NCBI GenBank assembly: GCA_963849065.1
Contig: CAWKFM010000001.1
Coordinates: forward strand, 248,001 to 312,000
Source: TOLSYN sp963849065
Lineage (GTDB): Bacteria > Acidobacteriota > Terriglobia > Terriglobales > Acidobacteriaceae
Direction of reading: 5' to 3'
Length of the DNA: 64,000 nucleotides
Each line of letters begins with the position of its first letter. Position 1 is the stretch's first letter. This document shows positions 45,778 through 54,529 of the stretch, in pieces. The notes below the pieces were generated by a model. It was not told the DNA's origin and searched no databases. It worked only from the letters and a program-made list of their open reading frames with translations. The translations under genes and the position numbers were made by a program.

Positions 45778-47349
45778 TTAGTGCCGGAAGTGCCTTACTC
45801 CGGTGAAGACCATGGCCAGGTTCAGCCGGTCGGCGGTGTCGATGACCTCCTGGTCGCGCACCGAGCCGCCGGGCTGGATGATGGCCGTGGCGCCCGCCTT
45901 GGCGATGACCTCGACGCCATCGGGGAAGGGGAAGAATGCGTCGCTGGCGGCCACGGTTCCGCTCAGGGGCAGCACGGCTTTTTCGGCGCCGATGCGGGCC
46001 GAATCCACGCGGCTCATTTGGCCGGCGCCTACGCCCACGCTCTGGCCGTCGCGGGCATACAGAATCGCATTCGACTTGACGTGCTTGCAGACCTTCCAGG
46101 CAAACAAGAGCGCCCGCATCTCCTCCGCCGTGGGCTGGCGCTTGCTCACCACCTTCAGGTCAGCCTCGGTCAGCGGGCGAACGTCGTTGTCCTGCACCAG
46201 CACGCCGCCGGAGACATTCTTCAAAACCCATTTCTGCTGGAGTTCGGTGATCTCGACCAATCGCAGGTTTTTCTTTTTGGCGAAGGCTTCGCGCGCCTCG
46301 GCGGTAAAGCCAGGGGCCGCGATGGCCTCCACGAAGAGCTTGGCCATCTCGGTGGCGGCGTCGCCGTCGATCATGCCGTTGACACCGATGACGCCGCCGA
46401 AGGCCGAGACCGGATCGCACTCCAGGGCGCGTAGGTAGGCCTGTTTCAACGTGCTGCCCGTCGCGGTGCCGCAGGGATTAGTGTGCTTGATGATGGCGCA
46501 GACCGGCTCGGTGAACTCCTGCGCCAGATCCCAGGCCGCCTGCAGATCGACAATGTTGTTGTAGCTGAGCTCCTTGCCCTGCAGCTGACGCCCGTTGGCT
46601 ACGCCCTTGCCCGTGCCGTCACCGTACAGCGCCGCCTTCTGGTGCGGGTTTTCGCCATAGCGCAGGTCGAAGGCCTTCTGGAACTGGAGGCGCAGCGTCT
46701 CCGGAAAGCCGGCGCATTGGCCCACTTGCGAGATATCGAAGTGACCCGTGTCGTCCACGGCAATCTCGGCGAGGGCGTTGGCGATGGCCGTGTCGTAGGC
46801 CGAGGTGGTGGCAAAGGCCTTCTGCGCCAGACGCCACTTGGTCGGCAGGGACAACTCGCCGGCGTGCTGCTCCATTTCGGCGGCGATGGAGTCGTAGTCA
46901 GACGTCGAGGTGACGATGGCTACGTCCTGGAAGTTCTTGGCCGCCGAGCGCACCATGGAAGGGCCGCCGATATCGATGTTCTCGATGATCTCCTCAAAGT
47001 GCACGCCGGGCTTGCCCGCCGTCTTCTCAAAGGCGTACAGGTTCACCACCAGCATGTCGATGGGCAGGATGCCGTGTTCTTTGATGGCGGCCACGTGAGC
47101 CGGGTTGGAGCGCACGTGTAGGATGCCGCCGTGCACCTTGGGATGCAGGGTCTTCACCCGCCCGTCGAGCATCTCCGGAAAGCCGGTCAGGTCGCTGATG
47201 TCGCGCACCTTCAGGCCGGCCTCGCGCAGCACGCGAGCCGTACCGCCGGTGGAGATCAGCTCCACGCCCTGGGCGGCCAGCCGCCCTGCAAATTCCACCA
47301 GTCCTGTCTTGTCGGTGACGCTCAGGATGGCACGTTCGATCTTCGCCAT
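45778..47349 (-). CDS. purH: Bifunctional AICAR formyltransferase/IMP cyclohydrolase PurH
   Basis: 523 residues, last two steps of IMP synthesis. The N-terminal cyclohydrolase domain has RAILSVTDKTGLVEFAGRL, STGGTARVLREAGL, LDGRVKTLHPKVHGGIL and VVNLYAFEKT. The C-terminal formyltransferase domain has LRYGENPHQKAALY, IKHTNPCGTATG with the catalytic Lys-His, SAFGGVIGVN, and DAFFPFPDGVEVIAKAGATAIIQPGGSVRD. Length is normal. Starts at the ATG or equivalent at 47347-47349. Confidence 0.97.
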   Translation of the reverse strand: MAKIERAILSVTDKTGLVEFAGRLAAQGVELISTGGTARVLREAGLKVRDISDLTGFPEMLDGRVKTLHPKVHGGILHVRSNPAHVAAIKEHGILPIDMLVVNLYAFEKTAGKPGVHFEEIIENIDIGGPSMVRSAAKNFQDVAIVTSTSDYDSIAAEMEQHAGELSLPTKWRLAQKAFATTSAYDTAIANALAEIAVDDTGHFDISQVGQCAGFPETLRLQFQKAFDLRYGENPHQKAALYGDGTGKGVANGRQLQGKELSYNNIVDLQAAWDLAQEFTEPVCAIIKHTNPCGTATGSTLKQAYLRALECDPVSAFGGVIGVNGMIDGDAATEMAKLFVEAIAAPGFTAEAREAFAKKKNLRLVEITELQQKWVLKNVSGGVLVQDNDVRPLTEADLKVVSKRQPTAEEMRALLFAWKVCKHVKSNAILYARDGQSVGVGAGQMSRVDSARIGAEKAVLPLSGTVAASDAFFPFPDGVEVIAKAGATAIIQPGGSVRDQEVIDTADRLNLAMVFTGVRHFRH

Positions 47350-47448
47350 GATTGCCTCGCAAGCCTTGCCGCAGGATTGTCATGCGCGGCAAGCAATGCG
47401 CACGGCTTAACGGCTAGGTTGAGTTGAGTTCCTTAATTCGATTGCCGG

Positions 47449-47499
47449 GCGCCCGCGGCCGGAGCGGCATCTGTTGCCGCGTACCCGGCGGCGAAGCCT
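47449..47499 (+). repeat. Family B repeat core, copy 3
   Basis: 51 nt identical to 28143-28193 at 49 positions. It lies between the purH start and the end of the hypothetical gene at 47535-48128. The rest of this gap (47350-47534) shows no gene. Confidence 0.85.
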
Positions 47500-47534
47500 G
47501 ATTCCCGCGCCGGATGGCCGGCAGACACGGCCCG

Positions 47535-48128
47535 CTACACGTCCTTGCGGGCACGCGCCGTGAGGCGCACCTGCCCGTCCTTCACCATTACAGTGTACTC
47601 GACGGCTTCGCATTTGAACTGTTTGCGAATGGAATTGGTCTTGAGTTGTACGAAGGAAGCAAAGGCGTCGAAGGCGCCCAGCGGCTGCCCCACGAGCTCG
47701 CGGGCACGCAGCACGGCCTCGTAGAGCGGCACCACCTCGAACACATCGTCGCTGAACAGGACAAAGTTCTCCGCCTCGTCCCGGGGCTGCGCCGCCGGAG
47801 AGCGGGGCGGGTCCAGATGACCGAAGCCACCCACGCCGAGCAGTTTGTCCTCCGGACGGAGATAGCCCTGGTCCTTGACCCGGGCTTTGCGCCGCCACAG
47901 ATCGCAGAATACCGCATGGCGCTGCGCCGCATTCTGAACCCGATAGCGTTGCACGAAGTTGAGCCGGGAGTTCTCCATGAGCCCCCGGATCCTGCCCATT
48001 AGGCGCGACTCGTTATCTACCGGTGGCCGCTTGGTCCCTCCGGCAAAGTAGATATCGTATTCAACCTTCAGGCGCCGGAATGCATCATCCAACAGATCCA
48101 GCTCCTGATCGATGGTCAACTCGGCCAT
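47535..48128 (-). CDS. Conserved hypothetical protein (MXAN_5187-C-like)
   Basis: 197 residues, soluble. The N-terminal half, LDLLDDAFRRLKVEYDIYFAGGTKRPP and RYRVQNAAQRHAVFCDLWRR, resembles the C-terminal domain described in MXAN_5187-type proteins of delta-proteobacteria (from memory, not checked). The second half has FVLFSDDVFEVVPLYEAVLRARE and a basic end. The function is unknown. The ATG at 48126-48128 is the only good start. Confidence 0.6.
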   Translation of the reverse strand: MAELTIDQELDLLDDAFRRLKVEYDIYFAGGTKRPPVDNESRLMGRIRGLMENSRLNFVQRYRVQNAAQRHAVFCDLWRRKARVKDQGYLRPEDKLLGVGGFGHLDPPRSPAAQPRDEAENFVLFSDDVFEVVPLYEAVLRARELVGQPLGAFDAFASFVQLKTNSIRKQFKCEAVEYTVMVKDGQVRLTARARKDV

Positions 48129-48278
48129 ACAGTGGCTCTTGTCTGGGAATATAGCATAGGGAAACTGCTGCCGGATGACACCGGAGACTCACCCGGAGTG
48201 ACGGCAAGGACACTGTACTGAAAAAAATATTTGAAACCTAAGGTCGCCCTGTGGAAGAGAACCTGCATCTAACTTTCC

Positions 48279-48938
48279 ATGTTTGGCACTGAAAAGATCC
48301 GGATTGCCATCGCCGACGACCACGCAGTTCTGCGCGAGTCCCTCTCCGCACTTTTGGCCGCGCACCGCGATTTCGAAGTGGTGGGCACGGCCAGCAATGG
48401 CGCAGAAGCCTTGGAACTCGTTGAAAAGCAACATCCAGACGTGTTGGTCCTGGATCTGTTCATGCCCGGAACCGACGGGTTTGAGGTGCTCCGTCGGCTC
48501 GACCATGCCAGCTCCAAGGTGGCCAGCGTGGTGCTGACCGGCTCCGACAGCCAGCCTGACTATGTACAGGTGGTGCGCCTGGGAGCTCGCGGGCTGGTCC
48601 TCAAGGGCGACGCCCCGGAGACCCTGTTCAGCGCCATCCGGACCGTGGCCGAAGGCGAATTGGCCTTCAGCGACGACGTGGCCCAGGGAGTGCTGATGGC
48701 CATGTCGGCCGATTCTCAGCCGGAGCGGGCCGCCAACCTGCACCGCCTCAGCGAGCGCGAAAAACAGATTGCCGCACTGGTTGCCAGAGGAATGAAGAAC
48801 AAGGATATCGCGCAGCAGCTGACGATCAGCGAGAACACCGTCAAACGCCACCTGCAGAGCATCTTCAGCAAGACCGGCGCACGCGACCGGCTCGAACTCG
48901 CCGTCATCGCCCTCACCGAAAAACCCACCGCTGCCTAG
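48279..48938 (+). CDS. NarL/FixJ-family response regulator
   Basis: 219 residues. The receiver has DD at 13-14 and phosphorylatable Asp59 (VLVLDLFMPG). The LuxR-type DNA-binding domain near the end carries LSEREKQIAALVARGMKNKDIAQQL and SENTVKRHLQSIFSKTGARDR. No kinase is adjacent. Start ATG at 48279; the 150-nt upstream gap carries its promoter. Confidence 0.92.
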   Translation: MFGTEKIRIAIADDHAVLRESLSALLAAHRDFEVVGTASNGAEALELVEKQHPDVLVLDLFMPGTDGFEVLRRLDHASSKVASVVLTGSDSQPDYVQVVRLGARGLVLKGDAPETLFSAIRTVAEGELAFSDDVAQGVLMAMSADSQPERAANLHRLSEREKQIAALVARGMKNKDIAQQLTISENTVKRHLQSIFSKTGARDRLELAVIALTEKPTAA

Positions 48939-48942
48939 CCCA

Positions 48943-49007
48943 AGCGTCCGCGGCCGGCAGTGCCAACGTTACCCGACTAGCGCCAGCGTCCGCGACCGGA
49001 GCGGCAT
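48943..49007 (+). repeat. Family B repeat fragments
   Basis: Two copies of the B 5' half, AGCGTCCGCGGCCGG near 48943 and GCGTCCGCGACCGGAGCGGCAT at 48986-49007, fill the gap between convergent regulator genes. Confidence 0.65.
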
Positions 49008-49010
49008 TTC

Positions 49011-49364
49011 TTAGTGGCCGCTGGAAGCCGCCATCTTTTTCACCATGGCCAGCACCAGCTTGCGGTCGCTGTCATTCAGCCCGCCGGAGTAGCGCCGGAT
49101 CTGCGACAGGAAACGCACCTGCTCTTCACTGAGCTGGGGCAGATTCTTGCCGCTGTTGCCGTCTTCGGGACCCTCCGCAAAGAACTGCCCCAGCGGAATC
49201 TCCAGCGAATTGGCGATCTTGGCCAGCGTCTCCAAAGACGGAACCGTGTGCCCGTTCTCCACCCGTGAGAGGTAGCAACGCAGCAGCCCGGTACGCTTCT
49301 CGATGTCACCCTGTGACATACCTTTTTGCAAACGAAGGTTACGGATGGTTTCGCCGATGTTCAT
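49011..49364 (-). CDS. XRE-family helix-turn-helix regulator
   Basis: 117 residues from the ATG at 49362-49364. The HTH (about 5-58) reads GETIRNLRLQKGMSQGDIEKRT and LSRVENGHTVPSLETLAKIAN. The C-terminal half has a short helical region, QLSEEQVRFLSQIRRYSGGLNDSDRKLVLAMVKKMA, seen in small acidobacterial regulators. No adjacent target gene is obvious. Confidence 0.88.
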   Translation of the reverse strand: MNIGETIRNLRLQKGMSQGDIEKRTGLLRCYLSRVENGHTVPSLETLAKIANSLEIPLGQFFAEGPEDGNSGKNLPQLSEEQVRFLSQIRRYSGGLNDSDRKLVLAMVKKMAASSGH

Positions 49365-49655
49365 TGTCGTCTTCTCTGACGCGCAGCAAGCCGCGTACTC
49401 TGCTATAGGCGTTGGGGAATCTTGATAGTAATCAGTGTGCAAACCCGCTTGCAAGTGAATTCTCATAAAGGTTACGGGCTGTCACAGCGTATTGTGACGC
49501 GCGCACATCAGGGGGAGGGTGTGCGTGGCGCGCGGGGAAATCGGCCATTGCCGCGCGGGCGCGCCGGATTGGGGCCGGCGTTCGCTGAATCTGCCCGTGA
49601 ACAGGCAAAGCGGCGGAGAGTCTCCGCCGCTCGCCGCCACAGGAATCCCGTCGGT
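49365..49655. other. Intergenic region with terminator-like hairpin
   Basis: GC-rich gap. AGCGGCGGAGA (49609-49619) and TCTCCGCCGCT (49621-49631) form a tight hairpin that would end transcription of the leftward membrane gene at 49656-50006. No gene is seen. Confidence 0.5.
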
Positions 49656-50006
49656 TTAGCTACGCATGACCGAGTAGAGCCGTTCGGCCACGCCGAGGGC
49701 GCACAGGGCCACTGCGATGTGGGCCACCTGCATGCCTCCCATGGCGCGCGCAACCAGCGGCAGTTGCAAAAAGCCGACCATAGGCAGGAGAAGAGCGAGC
49801 AGGATGCCGGCAATCCCCAGCCCCACGGCTCGCTTGGTCAGAGCAATCACGCCCATCACGAAGACCAGCGTCACCACGCAGAAGCCGAGAGCGAGATGCG
49901 GCTTCAGATAGGGATCGTAGGCGTGCATCCACATCAGGACTCCGACTACGATGGCCGCCAGGCCCAGCAAGCGCACCAGCATGATGCAAGCTTTTGCCAA
50001 ATCCAT
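49656..50006 (-). CDS. Small four-span membrane protein, hypothetical
   Basis: 116 residues with four hydrophobic helices: LVRLLGLAAIVVGVLMWMHAY, ALGFCVVTLVFVMGVIAL, GLGIAGILLALLLPMVGFL and QVAHIAVALCALGVAERL. No motif is recognised. Divergent from the YkgJ-like gene. Confidence 0.65.
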   Translation of the reverse strand: MDLAKACIMLVRLLGLAAIVVGVLMWMHAYDPYLKPHLALGFCVVTLVFVMGVIALTKRAVGLGIAGILLALLLPMVGFLQLPLVARAMGGMQVAHIAVALCALGVAERLYSVMRS

Positions 50007-50162
50007 TCTCCTTCCAAATGGGGAACAGCAGCACCCATTCTACATGGATTCAATGGCTTGCTTTTCGACTGGCCGCCACTGCGGACTTTCTGCGATTCGA
50101 TTCCGTGGGAGGTTCGGTCCTTCGGCGATTCGCGGCCGCCACAATCCGCGCTACACTCGCAT

Positions 50163-50588
50163 ATGCGCTTCCAATGCCAGCCGGGATGCATCGCCTGCTG
50201 CGAGCAAAAGGGCTTCGTCTATCTCACCTGCGACGACATTTCGCGGCTGGCGGAGCATCTGGAAATTACCTGCGCCGAGTTCCGCCGCCGTTACCTGTGC
50301 GGCACCGCGCCGCTGCTGCGCTTCCGCAAGCAGCGTCACAAGCAGTGCCCGTTCCTGCTGGCCGATGGATGCTCGGTGCACCCAATCAAGCCGCTGCAAT
50401 GCAGATCGTTCCCCTATTGGCCGGAGCTGCTGGCCAGCGCCGGGGAGCGCCGCGAGGCCGCAACCTATTGTCCGGGGATGAACAAGGGACCATTGGTGAA
50501 CCTCACCCTGGCGAGCCAGATAGCCGAGCAGGTGCAGCAGGCTTTTCCTGATCTCTACTTTCCTGATCTCAACCAGGAGGAGCGGTAA
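50163..50588 (+). CDS. YkgJ-type cysteine-cluster protein
   Basis: 141 residues from the ATG at 50163. The motif CQPGCIACCEQKG (Cx3Cx2CC) and further cysteines in KQCPFL, GCSVHPIKPLQCRSFPYW and YCPGM match the YkgJ/CxxCxxCC family, thought to bind zinc or iron. Its stop is two nucleotides before the protease-like gene. The function is unknown. Confidence 0.8.
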   Translation: MRFQCQPGCIACCEQKGFVYLTCDDISRLAEHLEITCAEFRRRYLCGTAPLLRFRKQRHKQCPFLLADGCSVHPIKPLQCRSFPYWPELLASAGERREAATYCPGMNKGPLVNLTLASQIAEQVQQAFPDLYFPDLNQEER

Positions 50589-50590
50589 GC

Positions 50591-51328
50591 GTGCGAATCC
50601 TGGTTGCGGCTGTTCTCCTGGCGTTTCTGAGTGTGCCTGCCCTGGCGCAGTCCGCCGATTCTCTTCCGATTCCGGACTCGTTGTTTCTGCGCTATTGCGA
50701 AGCTCCGCGAGTCTCCTCCGGCGCGGAGGTCGAGCGGGTAGCAGCCATCACCCGCCGCCTTGGCGTCGCCAATCCTCACATCACAGTCGCCATCGCCAAC
50801 AGTCTTCGCCTGAACGCCTGGGACGTGGAGATATCTTCTGACTCTCTGATTTGCATTCCCGTCGGTCTGGTGCGGTTCATGGGGAACGAAGGAGAGCTGG
50901 CTTTCTTCCTGGGGCATGAGATCGGCCACGCATCCGACGATCGTTGCAAGGACCCTGATGGCCGCGCCCAGGTGGCCGACGAATCCAAGCCCGGCACGGC
51001 TCTGGCCATTCTGTTCGGACATGGCTCCGGCGATGGAGCAAGGGAACAGCGAGCCTGTGAGACCCGCGCCGATGAGTTTGGACTGAATCTGATCACCCGC
51101 GCCGGATACGATCCCGAGGATGCAGCGGCGGCTCTGGGCAGGATATCCGGGTATTTCGGCGATAACGGCGCAGGGCTCTTCGGAAGATTGGCGGCTCTGC
51201 GCAACGAGCATCCCCTCATAGCCGACCGCATACGCCATCTCCGCAAACTGATCGAGCATCAGCGCTCGGCAAGCCAACCTCAAAGCCAGGGAAGAAAACT
51301 TACCGCCGACGGAATCCAGCCAGAATAG
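50591..51328 (+). CDS. Secreted M48-like metalloprotease
   Basis: 245 residues with a signal peptide (MRILVAAVLLAFLSVPALAQ). The zinc site is HEIGH at 109-113 with a third ligand in ETRADEFG (Glu157), and GLVRFMGNEGELAFFLGHEIGH matches the M48 family of Htp/BepA/Oma1 peptidases. There is no membrane or TPR part, so it should be a free periplasmic protease. The start is GTG at 50591; AGGAGGAGCGG precedes it. Confidence 0.85.
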   Translation: MRILVAAVLLAFLSVPALAQSADSLPIPDSLFLRYCEAPRVSSGAEVERVAAITRRLGVANPHITVAIANSLRLNAWDVEISSDSLICIPVGLVRFMGNEGELAFFLGHEIGHASDDRCKDPDGRAQVADESKPGTALAILFGHGSGDGAREQRACETRADEFGLNLITRAGYDPEDAAAALGRISGYFGDNGAGLFGRLAALRNEHPLIADRIRHLRKLIEHQRSASQPQSQGRKLTADGIQPE

Positions 51329-51482
51329 CTGGCATCCAATCCTAAGAACCAGCAATCGCGAGCGCCGCGCGCCGCCCCAGTGGAGAAGACCGCAAAGCCG
51401 GCCGGGCGAGCCAGCGGTGGCACGCGCCGTCTGCTATCATTTTCCCCGCTTACTTAATCTTGATAACTAACGGAGGAGCCGT

Positions 51483-52622
51483 GTGTTTGTCGCAATTCTA
51501 AAGGAAGCCCGGCAGGACGAAAGCCGCGTAGCGCTCACCCCAGACGGGGTGAAGACGCTGGTCGCAAAAGGCGCCAGCGTGGCCGTAGAAAGCGGCGCGG
51601 GGCTGAACTCCGGCGCCAGCGACGCCGATTACCAGGCCGTGGGCGCCACCATTTCAAACTCGCGCGACGAGCTTCTGGCCTCTGCCGATGTGGTGCCCGT
51701 GGTCAACGCGCTGCCGGCGGCCGACCAGCAGAAGCTCAAGAGCGGCAGCGTGATGATCGGCTTCCTGCGTCCGCTGGACGAGCCCGCTGCGCTGGAGGCT
51801 GCCATCCGTCGCGGAGCCACCTTGTTCAGCATGGAACTGGTGCCGCGCATCACCCGCGCCCAGTCCATGGACGCGCTCTCGTCGATGGCGACCGTCGCCG
51901 GTTACAAGGCCGTGATCCTGGCCGCCGACCGGCTGCCCAAACTCTTTCCCCTGCTGATGACCGCTGCCGGAACCATTCCGCCGGCCAAGGTTCTGGTGCT
52001 GGGTGCGGGCGTAGCCGGATTGCAGGCCATTGCCACCGCGCGCCGCCTGGGCGCCGTGGTGGAAGCCTATGACGTGCGCGCCGCCGCTGGGGAACAGGTC
52101 AAGTCGCTGGGCGCCAAGTTCATCGACGTCGATCTGGGCGGCCTGCAGACCGAGGACAAAGGCGGCTATGCCAAGGAGTTGAGTCCCGAGGCGCTGGAAC
52201 TGGGACGCCAGGCTATCGCCCGCGCAGCTATATTTGCTGACGTCGTCATCACCACCGCGCAGGTTCCCGGCCGCCGCGCTCCGCTGATGATTCCCGCCGC
52301 GGCGGTCAATGACATGCGCCCCGGTTCGATCATCATGGATCTGGCCGCGCCCGCCGGCGGCAACTGCGAACTCACCCAGCCCGGCCAGACGATTGTCCAT
52401 CGCGGGGTCACCATCTTCGGACCGCTGAACATCGTGGCCCAAATGCCGGTGCACGCCAGCATGCTCTACTCGCGCAACCTGAGCAACTTCCTAAATCTGA
52501 TCGTCAAAAACGGCGAGCTGAAGATCGACCGCGCCGACGAGATCATCGCCGGCTCCTGCGTCGCCTTCGGCGGCGAGATCGTCAACGAACGCGTGGCGGC
52601 CGCCTTGAAGGCCAGCGCTTAG
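51483..52622 (+). CDS. pntAA: NAD(P) transhydrogenase subunit alpha part 1
   Basis: 379 residues. N-terminal FVAILKEARQDESRVALTPDGV is the AlaDH/PNT start; the NAD-binding fold has LVLGAGVAGLQAIATARRLGAVVEAYDVR. With the two following genes it makes the proton-translocating transhydrogenase that moves hydride between NADH and NADP+. Start GTG at 51483 after GGAGGAGCC. The three-gene split (alpha1, alpha2, beta) is common outside enterobacteria. Confidence 0.95.
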   Translation: MFVAILKEARQDESRVALTPDGVKTLVAKGASVAVESGAGLNSGASDADYQAVGATISNSRDELLASADVVPVVNALPAADQQKLKSGSVMIGFLRPLDEPAALEAAIRRGATLFSMELVPRITRAQSMDALSSMATVAGYKAVILAADRLPKLFPLLMTAAGTIPPAKVLVLGAGVAGLQAIATARRLGAVVEAYDVRAAAGEQVKSLGAKFIDVDLGGLQTEDKGGYAKELSPEALELGRQAIARAAIFADVVITTAQVPGRRAPLMIPAAAVNDMRPGSIIMDLAAPAGGNCELTQPGQTIVHRGVTIFGPLNIVAQMPVHASMLYSRNLSNFLNLIVKNGELKIDRADEIIAGSCVAFGGEIVNERVAAALKASA

Positions 52623-52644
52623 CCCGCCGCATCCGGAGGAATTT

Positions 52645-53052
52645 GTGAGTTCAATATTTTTGCTTGCCACTCTCGTCAGCCAGCCATCGGCCTCGGAAGG
52701 CATGAGCCCGAAGGTTCTGATCGCCGCGCTTTACGTCTTCGCGCTGGCCGCGTTTTTAGGTTACCTGGTGATCTCCCGGGTGCCGCCGCTGCTGCATACT
52801 CCGCTGATGTCGGCCACCAACGCCATCTCCGGCATCTCGCTGGTCGGCTCGCTGGTGATCGCCGGCGCCTATGAGTTCAATGCTCACAAGCTCTTCGCCG
52901 GAGGCACGGCGTCGCATGCGTCGATCGCGACGCTGCTGGGATTCGTCGCCGTCTTCACCGCCACGGTCAACGTGGTCAGCGGCTTCGGACTCACCGACCG
53001 CATGCTGCGCATGTTCCGCAAGGACGTCAAAGCCAAGGGGGCGCAAAAGTAA
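52645..53052 (+). CDS. pntAB: NAD(P) transhydrogenase subunit alpha part 2
   Basis: 135 residues, the membrane part of the alpha subunit, with at least three helices: ALYVFALAAFLGYLVISRVPPLLHTPLMSATNAISG, VGSLVIAGAY and LLGFVAVFTATVNVVSGF. Start GTG at 52645 after GGAGG. It ends directly before pntB (start 53053). Confidence 0.93.
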   Translation: MSSIFLLATLVSQPSASEGMSPKVLIAALYVFALAAFLGYLVISRVPPLLHTPLMSATNAISGISLVGSLVIAGAYEFNAHKLFAGGTASHASIATLLGFVAVFTATVNVVSGFGLTDRMLRMFRKDVKAKGAQK

Positions 53053-54465
53053 ATGGACGCCTCTACGCAAGCCGTGCAGCAGATGGTCCAGAACCCGAAT
53101 TACATTCTCGAGTTCACCTATCTGCTCGCCTCCATCCTGTTCATCTTCGGCCTCAAGGGGCTCAGCCATCCCGACACGGCGCGCCGCGGCATGTTCCTGG
53201 CCGAGGGCGGAATGGCCGCGGCCATCCTCGGCACCCTCTTCCAGAACGACATCCACTTCTATGGATGGATCCTCGCCGGCCTGGTCCTCGGCTCGCTGGT
53301 AGGCGCGGCGTTCGCCATCTGGGTTCCGATGACGGCCATGCCGCAGCGGACCGCGCTCTCGCACGCCTTCGGCGCCGTTGCCGCCTCGCTGGTCGGCATC
53401 GCCGAGTTCCTCATGCACTCCAGCACGCTCTCGCTGTTCACGCGTAGCGCACTGGGATTGGAAGTCATGCTGGGCTCGCTGACCACCACCGGCTCGCTGA
53501 TCGCCTGCGGCAAGCTGCAGGGCACCATCCGCGGGACGCCGGTGCAGTTCAAAGGCCAGCAGATCCTCAACCTTTTCATCTTTTTCGGCATGGTGGGCTG
53601 CTTCGCCTACTCGCTCTACGATCCCTCCGCCACCTATTACTTCTACGGCATGGTGGCCCTCGGATTCCTCTTCGGCATCATGCTGGTCATCCCCATCGGC
53701 TCGGCGGACATGCCGGTGGTGATGTCGCTGTTGAACAGCTATGCCGGCTTGTCGTCGGCTGCCACCGGCTTCGTGCTGGGCAATAACATTCTGATCATCG
53801 CCGGCACGCTTGATGGCTTCTCCGGCTTCATCCTCTCGATCCTGATGTGCAAGGCGATGAACCGTTCGATCACCAACGTTCTGTTTGGCGGCTTTGGCGC
53901 GGTGCATCATGCCGCGGGCGCGGGAGCCACCGGCGAGATGCATGAGATCTCGCTCGATGACGCCGCCGTGCGCCTGGCCTACGCCAACAAAGTGGTCTTC
54001 GTTCCCGGCTACGGACTGGCCACCGCACAGGCCCAGCACGCCGTGCGCGAACTGGCCAACGTTCTCGAAGAGCGAGGCATTACCGTCAAGTACGGCATCC
54101 ATCCTGTCGCCGGACGTATGCCCGGACACATGAACGTGCTGCTGGCCGAAGCCAACGTCCCCTACGGCGAACTCTACGAGATGGATCAGATCAATCCCGA
54201 ATTCCCCTCCACCGATGTTGCCGTCGTCGTCGGCGCCAACGACGTGGTGAACCCGGACGCGCGCGATAACGCCAACAGCCCCATCGCCGGCATGCCCATC
54301 CTGGAAGTGGACAAAGCCAAATCGGTGATCGTACTCAAACGCGGACAGGGACGCGGCTTCTCCGGCCTGGAGAATCCGCTCTTCTTCAAGCCTGTCACCA
54401 GCATGTTGTACGGAGACGCCAAAGCCTCGCTCTCCCGCCTCGCCCAGGAGATCAAGAACGTTTAA
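53053..54465 (+). CDS. pntB: NAD(P) transhydrogenase subunit beta
   Basis: 470 residues. The N-terminal membrane domain of several helices (about 10-270) includes MGSLTTTGSLIACGKLQG and PVVMSLLNSYAGLSSAATGFVLGN. The C-terminal NADP-binding domain has FVPGYGLATAQAQHAVREL, HPVAGRMPGHMNVLLAEA and VVVGANDVVNPDAR. Completes the pntAA-pntAB-pntB operon. Confidence 0.96.
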   Translation: MDASTQAVQQMVQNPNYILEFTYLLASILFIFGLKGLSHPDTARRGMFLAEGGMAAAILGTLFQNDIHFYGWILAGLVLGSLVGAAFAIWVPMTAMPQRTALSHAFGAVAASLVGIAEFLMHSSTLSLFTRSALGLEVMLGSLTTTGSLIACGKLQGTIRGTPVQFKGQQILNLFIFFGMVGCFAYSLYDPSATYYFYGMVALGFLFGIMLVIPIGSADMPVVMSLLNSYAGLSSAATGFVLGNNILIIAGTLDGFSGFILSILMCKAMNRSITNVLFGGFGAVHHAAGAGATGEMHEISLDDAAVRLAYANKVVFVPGYGLATAQAQHAVRELANVLEERGITVKYGIHPVAGRMPGHMNVLLAEANVPYGELYEMDQINPEFPSTDVAVVVGANDVVNPDARDNANSPIAGMPILEVDKAKSVIVLKRGQGRGFSGLENPLFFKPVTSMLYGDAKASLSRLAQEIKNV

Positions 54466-54529
54466 CGCCCTGACGAAGATCGACAATTAGTTACAATTCC
54501 CTTGCGGCAGTCTTGCGCAGGAGGAACTC

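Noticed and set aside
52756..54486. 576-codon minus-strand open frame opposite pntAB/pntB
   Set aside because: It lies wholly opposite conserved genes; its His/Gly/Glu-rich, low-complexity translation is typical of antisense frames in GC-rich codon usage.
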